Below are positions 7,922 through 15,418 of a stretch of DNA of 27,246 bases, in pieces (position 1 is the first letter of the stretch; the number at the start of each line of letters is the position of its first letter). The stretch is taken from positions 1 to 27,246 of the forward strand of contig JAJKFJ010020227.1 of the NCBI GenBank assembly GCA_027382625.1, read 5' to 3'. Below the pieces are notes generated by a model that saw nothing but the letters and a program-made list of their open reading frames with translations, did no database searches and was not told the DNA's origin. Source of the DNA: Tetmemena sp. SeJ-2015 (Eukaryota; Ciliophora; Spirotrichea; Sporadotrichida; Oxytrichidae). Made by a program: the position numbers and the translations under genes.

Positions 7922-10231
7922 TCAGAAGTTGTAGCGGATGCTGGCCTTGACGGTGCGGCCGGTGTAGGCCCGCGCCGCGCCGCGGCCGTCGTTGCTCTCG
8001 GTGTAGGCGATCTCGTTGAAGAGGTTGTTCGCCGCCAGCGTGAGCGTGGCCTTCGGCGTGAGGCTGTAGCTGACGAAGGCATTGACCACCGTGTAGGCCG
8101 GCAGCGTGATCGTCAGCGGGCCGCTCGGGCCGTCGTCCTGGCTCTTGCTGGTGCCCACGATGCCCACGCCCGCGGTCAGCTCGTCGCTGAAGTTCAGCGT
8201 CGGGGTGAGCTGGTAGACGAACTTGGCCTGGCGCTTCGGGGCGCGGCCGTCCGCCTGCTTGGCGTCGGTGTAGGTCAGGCCGCCCAGCAGGCTGACCAGG
8301 CCGAAGTGCGCCGAGCCTTCGAGCTCCAGGCCCTTGCTGCGGTAGCTGTTGGCCTTGGCGACGATGGGCGTGGTCGTGACGTCGACGTTGACCTCGTCGG
8401 TCTTGGCGTCGAACAGCGTCGCGAACAGGCTGAAGCCATTGCCGCGCAGCTTCACGCCCACTTCGGTCTGCTTGACCTTGTTGACGGGGATGGTTGAGCT
8501 CTTGCCGTTGACGAGGTTGGGGTTGTTGAAGAAGGTGATGCGGTCGGCGTTGTAGGCCGCGCCGTCGGAGTAGCGGGCGAAGACGGACAGGTCCTTGTTC
8601 AGCTGGTAGTTGCCACCCAGCGAGTAGGAGGTGCGGCCGAAGTCATAGTCGATGAGGTTGGGCTTGCCCAGGTCGTAGGCGACGCCCGCGTTGGACTGGT
8701 AGTAGCTGCCGCTGGCCTTGTTGTTGTCGCGGCGCAGGCTGAAGTCGCCCGAGAAGGGGCCCGAGTCGAGGTTCAGCACCAGGTAGGGCGCGTTCGTCGT
8801 GTACTTGCTGTCCTGGGTGTTGCTGCAGCAGCCGCCGAAGCCCGGCGCGCCGTTGGTGACACCCGGCACGTTGAGCAGCCTGGCGCCGCTCTCGTCGGCC
8901 GACAGCGAGTACTGGTTGAAGTTCCACGTCAGGTCGAGCTTCTGCACCGAGGTATAGAGGCCCGCCACGGCGCTCACGCGGGTGCCGGCGCCGAGGTCGA
9001 ACTCCCGGGAGAACTTCAGGTCGTTGGCCAGCAGGCCGGCGTCGTCGACCTTGGTGTTGAAGACCACGGCGGTGAACTTGTTGCCGGTGTAGGTCTTGCC
9101 GGCATCGGGGCCGGTGGCGATGGTGGTGCCGGCCGGGGCCGCGGCCACATCGTCGCCCGGGAAGATGCCGATGAAGCGGCCGCTGTTCTTGCTCCAGGAG
9201 AACTTGTTCTGCAGCCGGAAGCCGCCGCCGGCGTCCAGGCTCACGTCGGCGCCGAAGGCGTCGCTCTCGGCCGAGAGGCCGTCGCGGATGTTGCTGGTGG
9301 CGCGGCCGTTGGTGTTGGTCAGCGTGTTGTCCAGCGGCCAGCCGGCGTTGTAGAAAGCCGTGCGGCGCGGATCCAGCCCCGGGATCTCCTGGATGCTGCC
9401 GTTCACGTAGCGAACCGGCGTAGGCATGAAGGTGGGCGTGTGGTCGTCCAGGTGCTTGAAGCTGAAGCGCACGTAGTCCTTGCCCGAGAGCTCGAACGTC
9501 ACGTTGCCGCGGATCTGGCCGCCGTTCTCGGTGCCATCGGCACCCTTGCGGCCGCCGTCGCCCACGCGGTAGAAGCCACCGATGTAGAAGCGCGTCTTGG
9601 GGGCCAGGCGACCGCCGTAGCCGTAGTCGACCCGGGTCTGGTCGAAGTCCAGGCCCTTGGTCAGCTGGATGCTGCCGCCCTGCTCCAGGCCGGTCTTGTT
9701 GATGAAGTTGATGATGCCGCCCGGCGCGCCCGTGGCCAGCGTGGAGGCCGAGCCGCCGCGCACCACTTCCAGCCGCTCGAAGGCGGCGTCAGCGCGCATC
9801 CAGGTGTCGGGCGTGGCGAAGGCGATGTCGCCGAACTGCAGCACGGGCAGGCCGTCTTCCTGGAACTGGATGTAGCGGGCGCCGCCGGCCGAGACAGGGA
9901 TGCCGCGCACGGCGACGTTGGCGTTGGACTCGCCACCGCTGGCCTCCGCGCGGATGCCCGGCACGGCGCGCAGCACGTCGGTGGCGCTGGCGGCGGTGAC
10001 GGCGGTGACGCCTTCGCTCTCGATCGTCGAGATGGCCACGCTGGTGCGCATCTTGGACTTGGCGGTGGAAGTGCCGGTGACGACGACGGCGTCGAGCTTG
10101 AGGCCGTCGGACTTGTCGGCCTTGTCAGCCGCAGCTGCAGCCTCCTGGGCCTGGGCGCCGGCGCTCATCAGCGTGAGCGCGGCGACCGCGAGGGCGTGGT
10201 GGCGAAGGGCGTGCGAGTGGAAGCGGGGCAT
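7922..10231 (-). CDS. TonB-dependent outer-membrane receptor, probable sucrose uptake (SuxA-like role)
   Basis: A 769-residue receptor with a signal peptide (residues 1-28, ending AGAQAQ), a plug domain beginning near DAVVVTGT and carrying TDVLRAVPGIRAE, VRGI and GGSASTLATGAPGGIINFI, then a 22-strand-type barrel ending in SIRYNF with the terminal Phe expected of outer-membrane proteins. A GCC pair (CCSNTQ) lies in one predicted loop. The start is fixed by AGGAGA upstream of ATG. It is the first gene of the sucrose operon and lies downstream of a LacI-type operator. The layout parallels the Xanthomonas sux locus (receptor, transporter, sucrose enzyme, LacI repressor), so energised sucrose import across the outer membrane is inferred. 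Confidence 0.92.
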   Translation of the reverse strand: MPRFHSHALRHHALAVAALTLMSAGAQAQEAAAAADKADKSDGLKLDAVVVTGTSTAKSKMRTSVAISTIESEGVTAVTAASATDVLRAVPGIRAEASGGESNANVAVRGIPVSAGGARYIQFQEDGLPVLQFGDIAFATPDTWMRADAAFERLEVVRGGSASTLATGAPGGIINFINKTGLEQGGSIQLTKGLDFDQTRVDYGYGGRLAPKTRFYIGGFYRVGDGGRKGADGTENGGQIRGNVTFELSGKDYVRFSFKHLDDHTPTFMPTPVRYVNGSIQEIPGLDPRRTAFYNAGWPLDNTLTNTNGRATSNIRDGLSAESDAFGADVSLDAGGGFRLQNKFSWSKNSGRFIGIFPGDDVAAAPAGTTIATGPDAGKTYTGNKFTAVVFNTKVDDAGLLANDLKFSREFDLGAGTRVSAVAGLYTSVQKLDLTWNFNQYSLSADESGARLLNVPGVTNGAPGFGGCCSNTQDSKYTTNAPYLVLNLDSGPFSGDFSLRRDNNKASGSYYQSNAGVAYDLGKPNLIDYDFGRTSYSLGGNYQLNKDLSVFARYSDGAAYNADRITFFNNPNLVNGKSSTIPVNKVKQTEVGVKLRGNGFSLFATLFDAKTDEVNVDVTTTPIVAKANSYRSKGLELEGSAHFGLVSLLGGLTYTDAKQADGRAPKRQAKFVYQLTPTLNFSDELTAGVGIVGTSKSQDDGPSGPLTITLPAYTVVNAFVSYSLTPKATLTLAANNLFNEIAYTESNDGRGAARAYTGRTVKASIRYNF

Positions 10232-10342
10232 GCGTTGTCTCCTGGTTGCCGGTATTCGGGGCCTTCTGCGAGGCGGTGCGGCGCTGGAGCCGCCATGGCG
10301 GTCCCGTCGTCCGTGGCGTGATTCTGCGCGAGTTGCGTCGCC

Positions 10343-10360
10343 ATTGCAATCGATTGCAAT
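10343..10360 (-). promoter_or_regulatory. Perfect 18-bp palindromic LacI-family operator
   Basis: ATTGCAATCGATTGCAAT is its own reverse complement with a central CG, the pattern of LacI/GalR-family operators. It lies between the LacI regulator gene and the TonB receptor, about 110 bp before the receptor start. It is the best candidate for sucrose-responsive repression of the operon. I did not find a second copy in the window. The surrounding gap (10232-10472) must hold the promoter, but no clear -35/-10 pair stands out. Confidence 0.85.
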
Positions 10361-10472
10361 TCAGTAGAAGCCATTAGGCATCGAACACGAAAACCACTGG
10401 CCAAAACGTCTTGAAAACGATAAGCAACTCTCTTCGCCGTGTTGCTGCGCAGGCCAGCCACCGCGACGCGGC

Positions 10473-11540
10473 TCAGGGGAGCACGTCGGGCGCGCTTTGG
10501 CGCAGCTTCAGGTAGACCGGCATGGTGCGCGGGCCGGCGCGCTCGCCGCGCAACTGCCCGAGCAGCGCCTCGACGAGCTCGGCGCCCGCCTCGGCGACAG
10601 GTTGGTGGACGGTGGTGAGCGGCGGGTCGCAGTAGGCCGCCAGCGGCATGTCGTCGTAGCCGACCAGCGCCACATCCCGCGGCACGCTGCGGCCCACGTT
10701 GCGCAGCGCCTGCATGGTGAGCAAGGCCAGCACGTCGCTGCAGCAGACGACGGCATCGAAGTCACGCTGCGCCACGCAGAAGTCCCGCACGATGGCCGTG
10801 GCCACGCTGGGCTCGAAAGGCGCGGCCAGCTCCAGCGCCGGGTCGGCCTGCAAGCCGGCTTCAGACAGTGCCTGCACATAGCCCTGGCGACGCAGCCAGA
10901 CCTCCGGCAGCTGGGCATCACCGATGAAGGCGATGCGTTTGCGCCCGAGGGTGAGCAGGTGCCGTGTCGCGAGGAGCCCGCCGAGCACGTTGTCGCCACC
11001 GACGCTGCAATAGAGCTGCTGCGGCATCTCGCCGCCCCACACCACGAGCGGGAGCTTGCGCGCGGCCATCTCGTTGAGCTGGTCGTGATGGCGCCACTGG
11101 CCGATCAGGATCACCCCGATGGCCTTGCCCGAGTCAAACCAGTGCGAGGCAAGGTCGAGGTGCTCGGCGTCCACGCGGGACAGCAGCATGTCGTAGCCAC
11201 GGTCGGTGAGCGCGTCGGCAATGGAGCCGACGATGGACAGGAAGAAGGGGTCGGAGATGTGCTGGCGCGACTTGGCGTCGAACGGCACCACGACGGCCAC
11301 CGTCTTGTTTTCCTGCAGCCGCAGGTTGCGGGCGCCGAAGTTGATGGAGTAGTTGAGCGAGCGGGCCAGCTCGGCCACGCGCTGGCGCGTCTCGGCATTG
11401 ACGAGTTCGCTGCCGTTCAAGGCACGTGACACGGTGGAGACGGACACGCCGGCCAGGCGGGCGATGTCGACCATCTGCAGGCGGCGCTGTTCGGTGGCGC
11501 CGCCCTCGGGCGCCTGGGGAGAACTTTTCGATTTGGCCAT
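10473..11540 (-). CDS. LacI/GalR-family transcriptional repressor of the sucrose operon
   Basis: A 355-residue regulator. The helix-turn-helix is at about 24-43 (VDIARLAGVSVSTVSRALNG), followed by the hinge region (NYSINFGARNLR) and a periplasmic-binding-protein-like ligand domain with AVVVPFDAK, FIGD, VCCSDVLALL and VALVGYDDMPLAAYCDPPLTTV. The frame is open to 11630, but the ATG at 11540 gives the normal short N-terminal tail before the helix-turn-helix; no strong ribosome site marks either start. It sits directly upstream of, and in the same direction as, the TonB receptor operon, and a perfect LacI-type palindrome lies between them. Sucrose or fructose is the likely effector by context. 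Confidence 0.93.
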   Translation of the reverse strand: MAKSKSSPQAPEGGATEQRRLQMVDIARLAGVSVSTVSRALNGSELVNAETRQRVAELARSLNYSINFGARNLRLQENKTVAVVVPFDAKSRQHISDPFFLSIVGSIADALTDRGYDMLLSRVDAEHLDLASHWFDSGKAIGVILIGQWRHHDQLNEMAARKLPLVVWGGEMPQQLYCSVGGDNVLGGLLATRHLLTLGRKRIAFIGDAQLPEVWLRRQGYVQALSEAGLQADPALELAAPFEPSVATAIVRDFCVAQRDFDAVVCCSDVLALLTMQALRNVGRSVPRDVALVGYDDMPLAAYCDPPLTTVHQPVAEAGAELVEALLGQLRGERAGPRTMPVYLKLRQSAPDVLP

Positions 11541-11605
11541 CCGGCAAATCGTCGCAGGCCCGGAAGCCCGCCACAAGCGGGGTAACCGGGTGTCCCCAAT
11601 GAAGA

Positions 11606-11627
11606 AAGGCCGGCATGCGCCGGCCTT
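11606..11627 (-). terminator. Intrinsic terminator of the MHS transporter gene
   Basis: AAGGCCGGC and GCCGGCCTT form a perfect 9-bp stem with a 4-base loop. On the minus strand the stem is followed by a T-rich stretch (TTTCTTCATT). It lies 67 bp after the transporter stop and before the LacI gene start, so it separates these two transcripts. Confidence 0.75.
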
Positions 11628-11693
11628 CACGAACTTTCACGCCACGCGGCGGCAGCCGTCGGACAGGCCGCAGGGCCTGTCCTCGGTGCAGCC

Positions 11694-13373
11694 TCAGTCC
11701 TTGGCGTAGATGTCCACGTCCTTGGTCTCGCGGACGAACAGCAGGCCGATCACGAAGCTCATGACGGCGATGACGATCGGGTACCACAGGCCGTGGTAGA
11801 TGTTGCCGTTCTGGGCCACCATCGCGAACGTGATGGAGGGCAGCATGCCACCGAACCAGCCGTTACCGATGTGGTACGGCAGGCTCATGGAGGTGTAGCG
11901 GATGCGGGTCGGGAACATCTCCACCAGCATGGCGGCGATCGGGCCGTACACCATGGTCACGTAGAGCACCAGGATGAACAGGATGCCGATGACCATGGGC
12001 ACGTTGGCCTTGGCCATGTCAGCCTTGGCCGGGTAGCCGGCGGCCTTCATCGCGTCGCCCAGTTCCTTCTTGAAAGCGGCGATGGCCTTGGTGCTGGCTT
12101 CGTCGAACTTGTGCTCGGTCAGCTTGGAGGCCGTCGGGACGGCGATCTCCTTCTCACCCACGCGCACCACGGTGGGTGCACCGGCTGCGGCCTCGACGGT
12201 CTCGGACGAAGCGGACGACTGGGCCAGGGCGCGCTTGGCGATGTCGCAGGCGCTGGTGAAGTCCACTTCACGAGCCAGCGGGCTGCCCTGGAAGGAGCAG
12301 CTGGCCATGTTCGTGCTCAGCGTGACCTTGGACGTGGCCTGGGCCTTGGCGAGGTCAGGGTTGGCCGCCTCGGTCAGGGCCTTGAACAGCGGGAAGTAGG
12401 TCAGCGCGGCGAGCAGCAGGCCGGCCATGATGATGGGCTTGCGGCCGATCTTGTCGGACAGCGTGCCGAACACGACGAAGAACGGCGTGCCCAGGATCAG
12501 CGAGATGGCGATCCAGATGTTGGCCGCCGAGGCTTCGACCTTCAGCACCGACGTCAGGAAGAACAGCGCGTAGAACTGGCCGGAGTACCAGACCACGCCC
12601 TGACCGGCAACCAGGCCGAACAGCGCCAGCAGCACGATCTTCAGGTTCTTCCACTGGCCGAAGGACTCAGAGAGCGGCGCCTTGGAGGTCTTGCCCTCGG
12701 CCTTCATCTTCTGGAAGGCGGGCGACTCGTTCATCGACAGCCGGATCCACACCGAGATGCCCAGCAGCAGGATGGACACGATGAACGGAACACGCCAGCC
12801 CCAGTCGCCGAAGTCCTTCTCACCCAGCGCAGTGCGGGTGCCCAGGATGACCATCAGCGACAGGAACAGGCCCAGCGTCGCGGTCGTCTGGATCCAGGAC
12901 GTGTAGGCGCCGCGCTTGCCGTGCGGCGCGTGCTCGGCCACGTAGGTGGCGGCACCACCGTACTCACCGCCCAGGGCCAGGCCCTGCAGCAGCCGCAGGC
13001 CGACCAGGATGACCGGTGCGGCCGCGCCGATGGTGGCGTAGGTGGGCAGCACGCCGACGATGAACGTCGACAGGCCCATGATCAGGATGGTGACGAGGAA
13101 GGTGTATTTGCGGCCGATCATGTCGCCCAGGCGGCCGAACACCAGCGCGCCGAACGGGCGCACGATGAAGCCGGCGGCGAAGGCCATCAGCGAAGCGATG
13201 AACGCGGCCTGCGGGTCCAGGCCCGCGAAGAACTGCTTGGCGATGATGGGTGCCAGCGAGCCGTAGAGATAGAAGTCGTACCACTCGAACACCGTGCCCA
13301 GCGAGGAGGCGAAGATGACCTTCTTCTCCTCTTTGGTCATCGGCGCGGCGGCCGTCGAAGTCGCAGTTGCCAT
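11694..13373 (-). CDS. MFS transporter, metabolite:H+ symporter (MHS) family, with a large periplasmic loop
   Basis: A 559-residue, 12-helix inner-membrane transporter. The family pattern is clear: GTVFEWYDFYLYGSLAPII in helix 1, GRLGDMIGRK in the loop after helix 2, GLALGGEYGGAATYVAEHAP in helix 4, and EMFPTRIRYTSMSLPYHIG late in the protein. This places it with the MHS group (alpha-ketoglutarate, citrate, proline/betaine and shikimate carriers). Unlike the usual length of about 430-450, it has some 120 extra residues between helices 9 and 10 (about 335-457), predicted periplasmic, with two Cys (359 and 376). The substrate is unknown. GGAG lies seven bases before the ATG. It is monocistronic, with its own terminator. 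Confidence 0.9.
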   Translation of the reverse strand: MATATSTAAAPMTKEEKKVIFASSLGTVFEWYDFYLYGSLAPIIAKQFFAGLDPQAAFIASLMAFAAGFIVRPFGALVFGRLGDMIGRKYTFLVTILIMGLSTFIVGVLPTYATIGAAAPVILVGLRLLQGLALGGEYGGAATYVAEHAPHGKRGAYTSWIQTTATLGLFLSLMVILGTRTALGEKDFGDWGWRVPFIVSILLLGISVWIRLSMNESPAFQKMKAEGKTSKAPLSESFGQWKNLKIVLLALFGLVAGQGVVWYSGQFYALFFLTSVLKVEASAANIWIAISLILGTPFFVVFGTLSDKIGRKPIIMAGLLLAALTYFPLFKALTEAANPDLAKAQATSKVTLSTNMASCSFQGSPLAREVDFTSACDIAKRALAQSSASSETVEAAAGAPTVVRVGEKEIAVPTASKLTEHKFDEASTKAIAAFKKELGDAMKAAGYPAKADMAKANVPMVIGILFILVLYVTMVYGPIAAMLVEMFPTRIRYTSMSLPYHIGNGWFGGMLPSITFAMVAQNGNIYHGLWYPIVIAVMSFVIGLLFVRETKDVDIYAKD

Positions 13374-13457
13374 GAAAAGTCTCCGTCAGTTGTCGGGCCG
13401 CCCCAGAGGCTTCCCTTGCCGTGACTATTCACACGACCTCTGACCGTGTTCTGACGC

Positions 13458-13475
13458 CAGTCTGAATCGAGACTG
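13458..13475. promoter_or_regulatory. Inverted repeat upstream of the MHS transporter
   Basis: CAGTCT and AGACTG are separated by six bases, about 85 bp before the transporter start. It may be a regulator site. No convincing -35/-10 pair was seen beside it, and a 6-bp dyad is only weak evidence. Confidence 0.3.
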
Positions 13476-13558
13476 ACAAACTCCGCAGGAACCCGCAGTC
13501 AGCATTTCTCAATGTGGGAGAAAGTACCCCTCGCGGGTAAATCCCGAGACTGCCGGTG

Positions 13559-14218
13559 TCAGTGTTTTCGCGTCACGCCGGGGCGCGGCTGCGCGGCCGA
13601 CTCCCAGGCCCCGCTGCGAAACCACGGGTCGCCGTCGAGCGCGGCGCGCAGCATCGGCAGCGCGTCCTGCCCCCAGAAGAGCCGCCCCTCGAAAGCCACC
13701 GTCGGCACACCGAAGACGCCCAGGCCGAGCGCGGCCTCGGTCTCGCTGCGCAGCCGCTGCTTGACGGCATCACTCGCCGGGTCCTGCGGTGGCGCGAGGC
13801 GTTTGGCCAGCGCAGCCAGGCGCGCAGGGTCGTTCGCATCGGCGCCGGCGCCCCGCCAGACATGATGAAAGAGCTGCTCCGCCACCCAGCGCCCGGGCGT
13901 GTCCCCCGGCTGCCCCTTGGGCGCCGCGCAGGCCCAGGCCAGCCGCAGCAGCGGCAACGGGTTGAACGGATGCTGCGCCGGCGGGTCCAGCACCACGCCC
14001 TGGGTGTGGGCCAGCCAGGCGACCTGGCGGAAGGTCCAGCGCCGCTTGGCCTCGATCTCGGCCGGGCCCTTCTGACCGAGGGCCTGCAGCAGCGCGGCAA
14101 ACAGGATGGGCCGGTACACCACCTCCACGCTGTGCCCGGCCAGCACCTCCGGCAGCGCCTCGAACCCGAGGGCGGCGTAGGGCGAGATGGGGTCGAAGTA
14201 AAAGGTCAGCTGCTTCAT
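13559..14218 (-). CDS. DsbA-like / 2-hydroxychromene-2-carboxylate isomerase family protein
   Basis: A 219-residue thioredoxin-fold protein of the kappa-GST/HCCA-isomerase group. Evidence is the start LTFYFDPISPYAALGFEALP, where SPY replaces the CxxC of true DsbA, the segment VYRPILFAALLQALGQKGPAEIEAK, and the C-terminal GVFGVPTVAFEGRLFWGQD with the cis-Pro loop. There is no signal peptide, so it is cytoplasmic and probably glutathione-dependent. Naphthalene-type chromene isomerisation is not implied, because no aromatic-ring catabolic genes are nearby. The ATG overlaps the stop of the DUF1289 gene. It is the last gene of the minus-strand run that begins with the cyanophycinases. Confidence 0.88.
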   Translation of the reverse strand: MKQLTFYFDPISPYAALGFEALPEVLAGHSVEVVYRPILFAALLQALGQKGPAEIEAKRRWTFRQVAWLAHTQGVVLDPPAQHPFNPLPLLRLAWACAAPKGQPGDTPGRWVAEQLFHHVWRGAGADANDPARLAALAKRLAPPQDPASDAVKQRLRSETEAALGLGVFGVPTVAFEGRLFWGQDALPMLRAALDGDPWFRSGAWESAAQPRPGVTRKH

Positions 14219-14442
14219 GGCGCATGCTCCTGCGGTGCGTTGGCCGGGCCCAGCCACAGGCCCAGGCGCTGCATCTCGGCGCGCCGTGCCGGCAGCTGCA
14301 CCGCGACGCGCTGGCGCAGGGCCTCGGGGGCACTGCCCCAGCCGGCGATCTCGTCCAGGCGCCGCGCGCAGCCCCGGCACCAGCCGGTGGCGGCGTCCAT
14401 CTCGCAGACGTTCACGCAGGGTGAGGCCACGGGCGCGGTCAT
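14215..14442 (-). CDS. DUF1289 family protein (small Cys-rich)
   Basis: A 75-residue protein with four cysteines, C9, C13, C22 and C25, in the pattern SPCVNVCEMD...GWCRGCARRLDEIAGW. This is the signature of the DUF1289 family and looks like a small metal-binding (Zn or Fe-S) knuckle. The function is unknown. It is joined by four-base ATGA overlaps to the YbaK gene before it and to the HCCA-isomerase-like gene after it, so its expression is tied to both. Confidence 0.88.
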   Translation of the reverse strand: MTAPVASPCVNVCEMDAATGWCRGCARRLDEIAGWGSAPEALRQRVAVQLPARRAEMQRLGLWLGPANAPQEHAP

Positions 14443-14942
14443 GCCTGCACCACGTCGATGACCGGCGCACCGGTGAGCTGCTCCAGCTCGGCCGGTGTCA
14501 GCTTGAAGACGCCGTTCGGATGCCCGGCTGCGGCCCAGATGACGTCGAAACGGAACAGCTCGCGGTCGATGAACAGCTGCGGCGGCGCCATCCCGTCGGC
14601 CGGCGCGAAGCCCGCGGGCGACACGCCGCCGATGGAAAAGCCGGTGCGCGCCTTGACGTAGTCGGCATCCGCGCGGCCCAGCGGCCCGGTGTGGGGCTTG
14701 AGCCTGGCCTCGTCCACGCGCTTGTCGCCCGACGTGATGACCAGCACGGCGGTGTCATCGGCCTTGCGCCGGAACACGACCGACTTGGCGATCTGGCCCA
14801 GCGTGACGCCGAGGGCGTCGGCCGCCTCCTGGGCGGTGCGGGCGGCCACGTCCAGCCAGAGCGGGGCGTGCGGGTGGGCGCGGGCGGCCAGGGCCGCGCT
14901 GACGCGCTGGAAGCCTTCAGGGCGGGATTCGAGTTCTGCCAT
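14439..14942 (-). CDS. YbaK/EbsC (ProXp-like) aminoacyl-tRNA deacylase family protein
   Basis: A 167-residue protein of the YbaK/ProX editing fold, which hydrolyses mischarged tRNAs such as Cys- or Ala-tRNA(Pro). Matching features are IAKSVVFRRKADDTAVLVITSG with the conserved Lys in the KS pair, RLKPHTG, ARTGFSIGGVSPAG with the Gly-Ser/Gly-rich substrate loop, and LFIDRELFRFDVIWAAAG. The start at 14942 gives the normal family length. The frame is open further upstream, but that region codes for the preceding gene in another frame. It lies 31 bp after the small exported protein and overlaps the DUF1289 gene. Which tRNA it edits cannot be told. Confidence 0.9.
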   Translation of the reverse strand: MAELESRPEGFQRVSAALAARAHPHAPLWLDVAARTAQEAADALGVTLGQIAKSVVFRRKADDTAVLVITSGDKRVDEARLKPHTGPLGRADADYVKARTGFSIGGVSPAGFAPADGMAPPQLFIDRELFRFDVIWAAAGHPNGVFKLTPAELEQLTGAPVIDVVQA

Positions 14943-14973
14943 GCCCGCGATTGTGTCGCGGCCGATGCGCGGA

Positions 14974-15378
14974 TCAGTCGCGCTCGCGCTCCTTGCCTTT
15001 GCCATGCCCGCGGCCGTGCCCCTTGCCATGCTCCTTGTCAGGCCCGCGCGCCTCCGGCGCCTCCATCCGCCCGTAGCGCTCCTGGTACCAATCCTCACGG
15101 ACGAAATACACCGGCACGCCGCAGGCGTTGTAGCGCGCGCAGTGCTTGGCCCAGTTCTTCTGATGGCCAGGCGGGATGCGCATGTACACGGGCTCGACGT
15201 GCACCGGCCGTCGCCGCACCCACACGGGCTCGGCACGCACGACGGCCGGCGGCGCTTGGCCGATGTCGATGCGCCCATAAAAGCCCGGCTGACCGACCTG
15301 GATGGATACCCCCACGTCGGCGGCATGCACGGCCGCAGTGGCAATGAGCGCGGCCAACGCACAAATTGACTTGTTCAT
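14974..15378 (-). CDS. Small exported protein with a basic His/Gly/Lys-rich tail, unknown function
   Basis: A 134-residue protein with a signal peptide (residues 1-19, MNKSICALAALIATAAVHA) and a mature start DVGVSIQVGQPGFYGRIDIG. The middle is rich in Arg, Pro and Val (VWVRRRPVHVEPVYMRIPPGH), then a compact part holds KHCARYNACGVPVYFVREDWYQ with two Cys that could form a disulfide. The tail is highly charged (HGKGHGRGHGKGKERERD). Similar VSIQxxQPGxYGRxDIG proteins occur widely in Burkholderiales as hypotheticals. GGAG lies five bases before the ATG. It lies 40 bp after the second cyanophycinase, so it is probably co-transcribed with it. Its role is unknown. Confidence 0.82.
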   Translation of the reverse strand: MNKSICALAALIATAAVHAADVGVSIQVGQPGFYGRIDIGQAPPAVVRAEPVWVRRRPVHVEPVYMRIPPGHQKNWAKHCARYNACGVPVYFVREDWYQERYGRMEAPEARGPDKEHGKGHGRGHGKGKERERD

Positions 15379-15418
15379 GTTGTCTCCGCAAAAGAAGGCT
15401 GCGGCAAGGGAGGAGCCG

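Noticed and set aside
10411..10427. TTGAAAACGATAAGCAA as a second LacI operator
   Set aside because: It has a central CG and AT-rich flanks, but the bases next to the centre do not pair and the arms do not match the perfect site.
11541..11630. Thirty-codon N-terminal extension of the LacI regulator
   Set aside because: LacI proteins start close to the helix-turn-helix, and the extension overlaps the terminator region of the preceding gene.
11793..13424. Long plus-strand open frame opposite the MHS transporter
   Set aside because: The His/Gln/Arg/Gly-rich product has no domain, and the minus strand encodes a textbook MFS protein.
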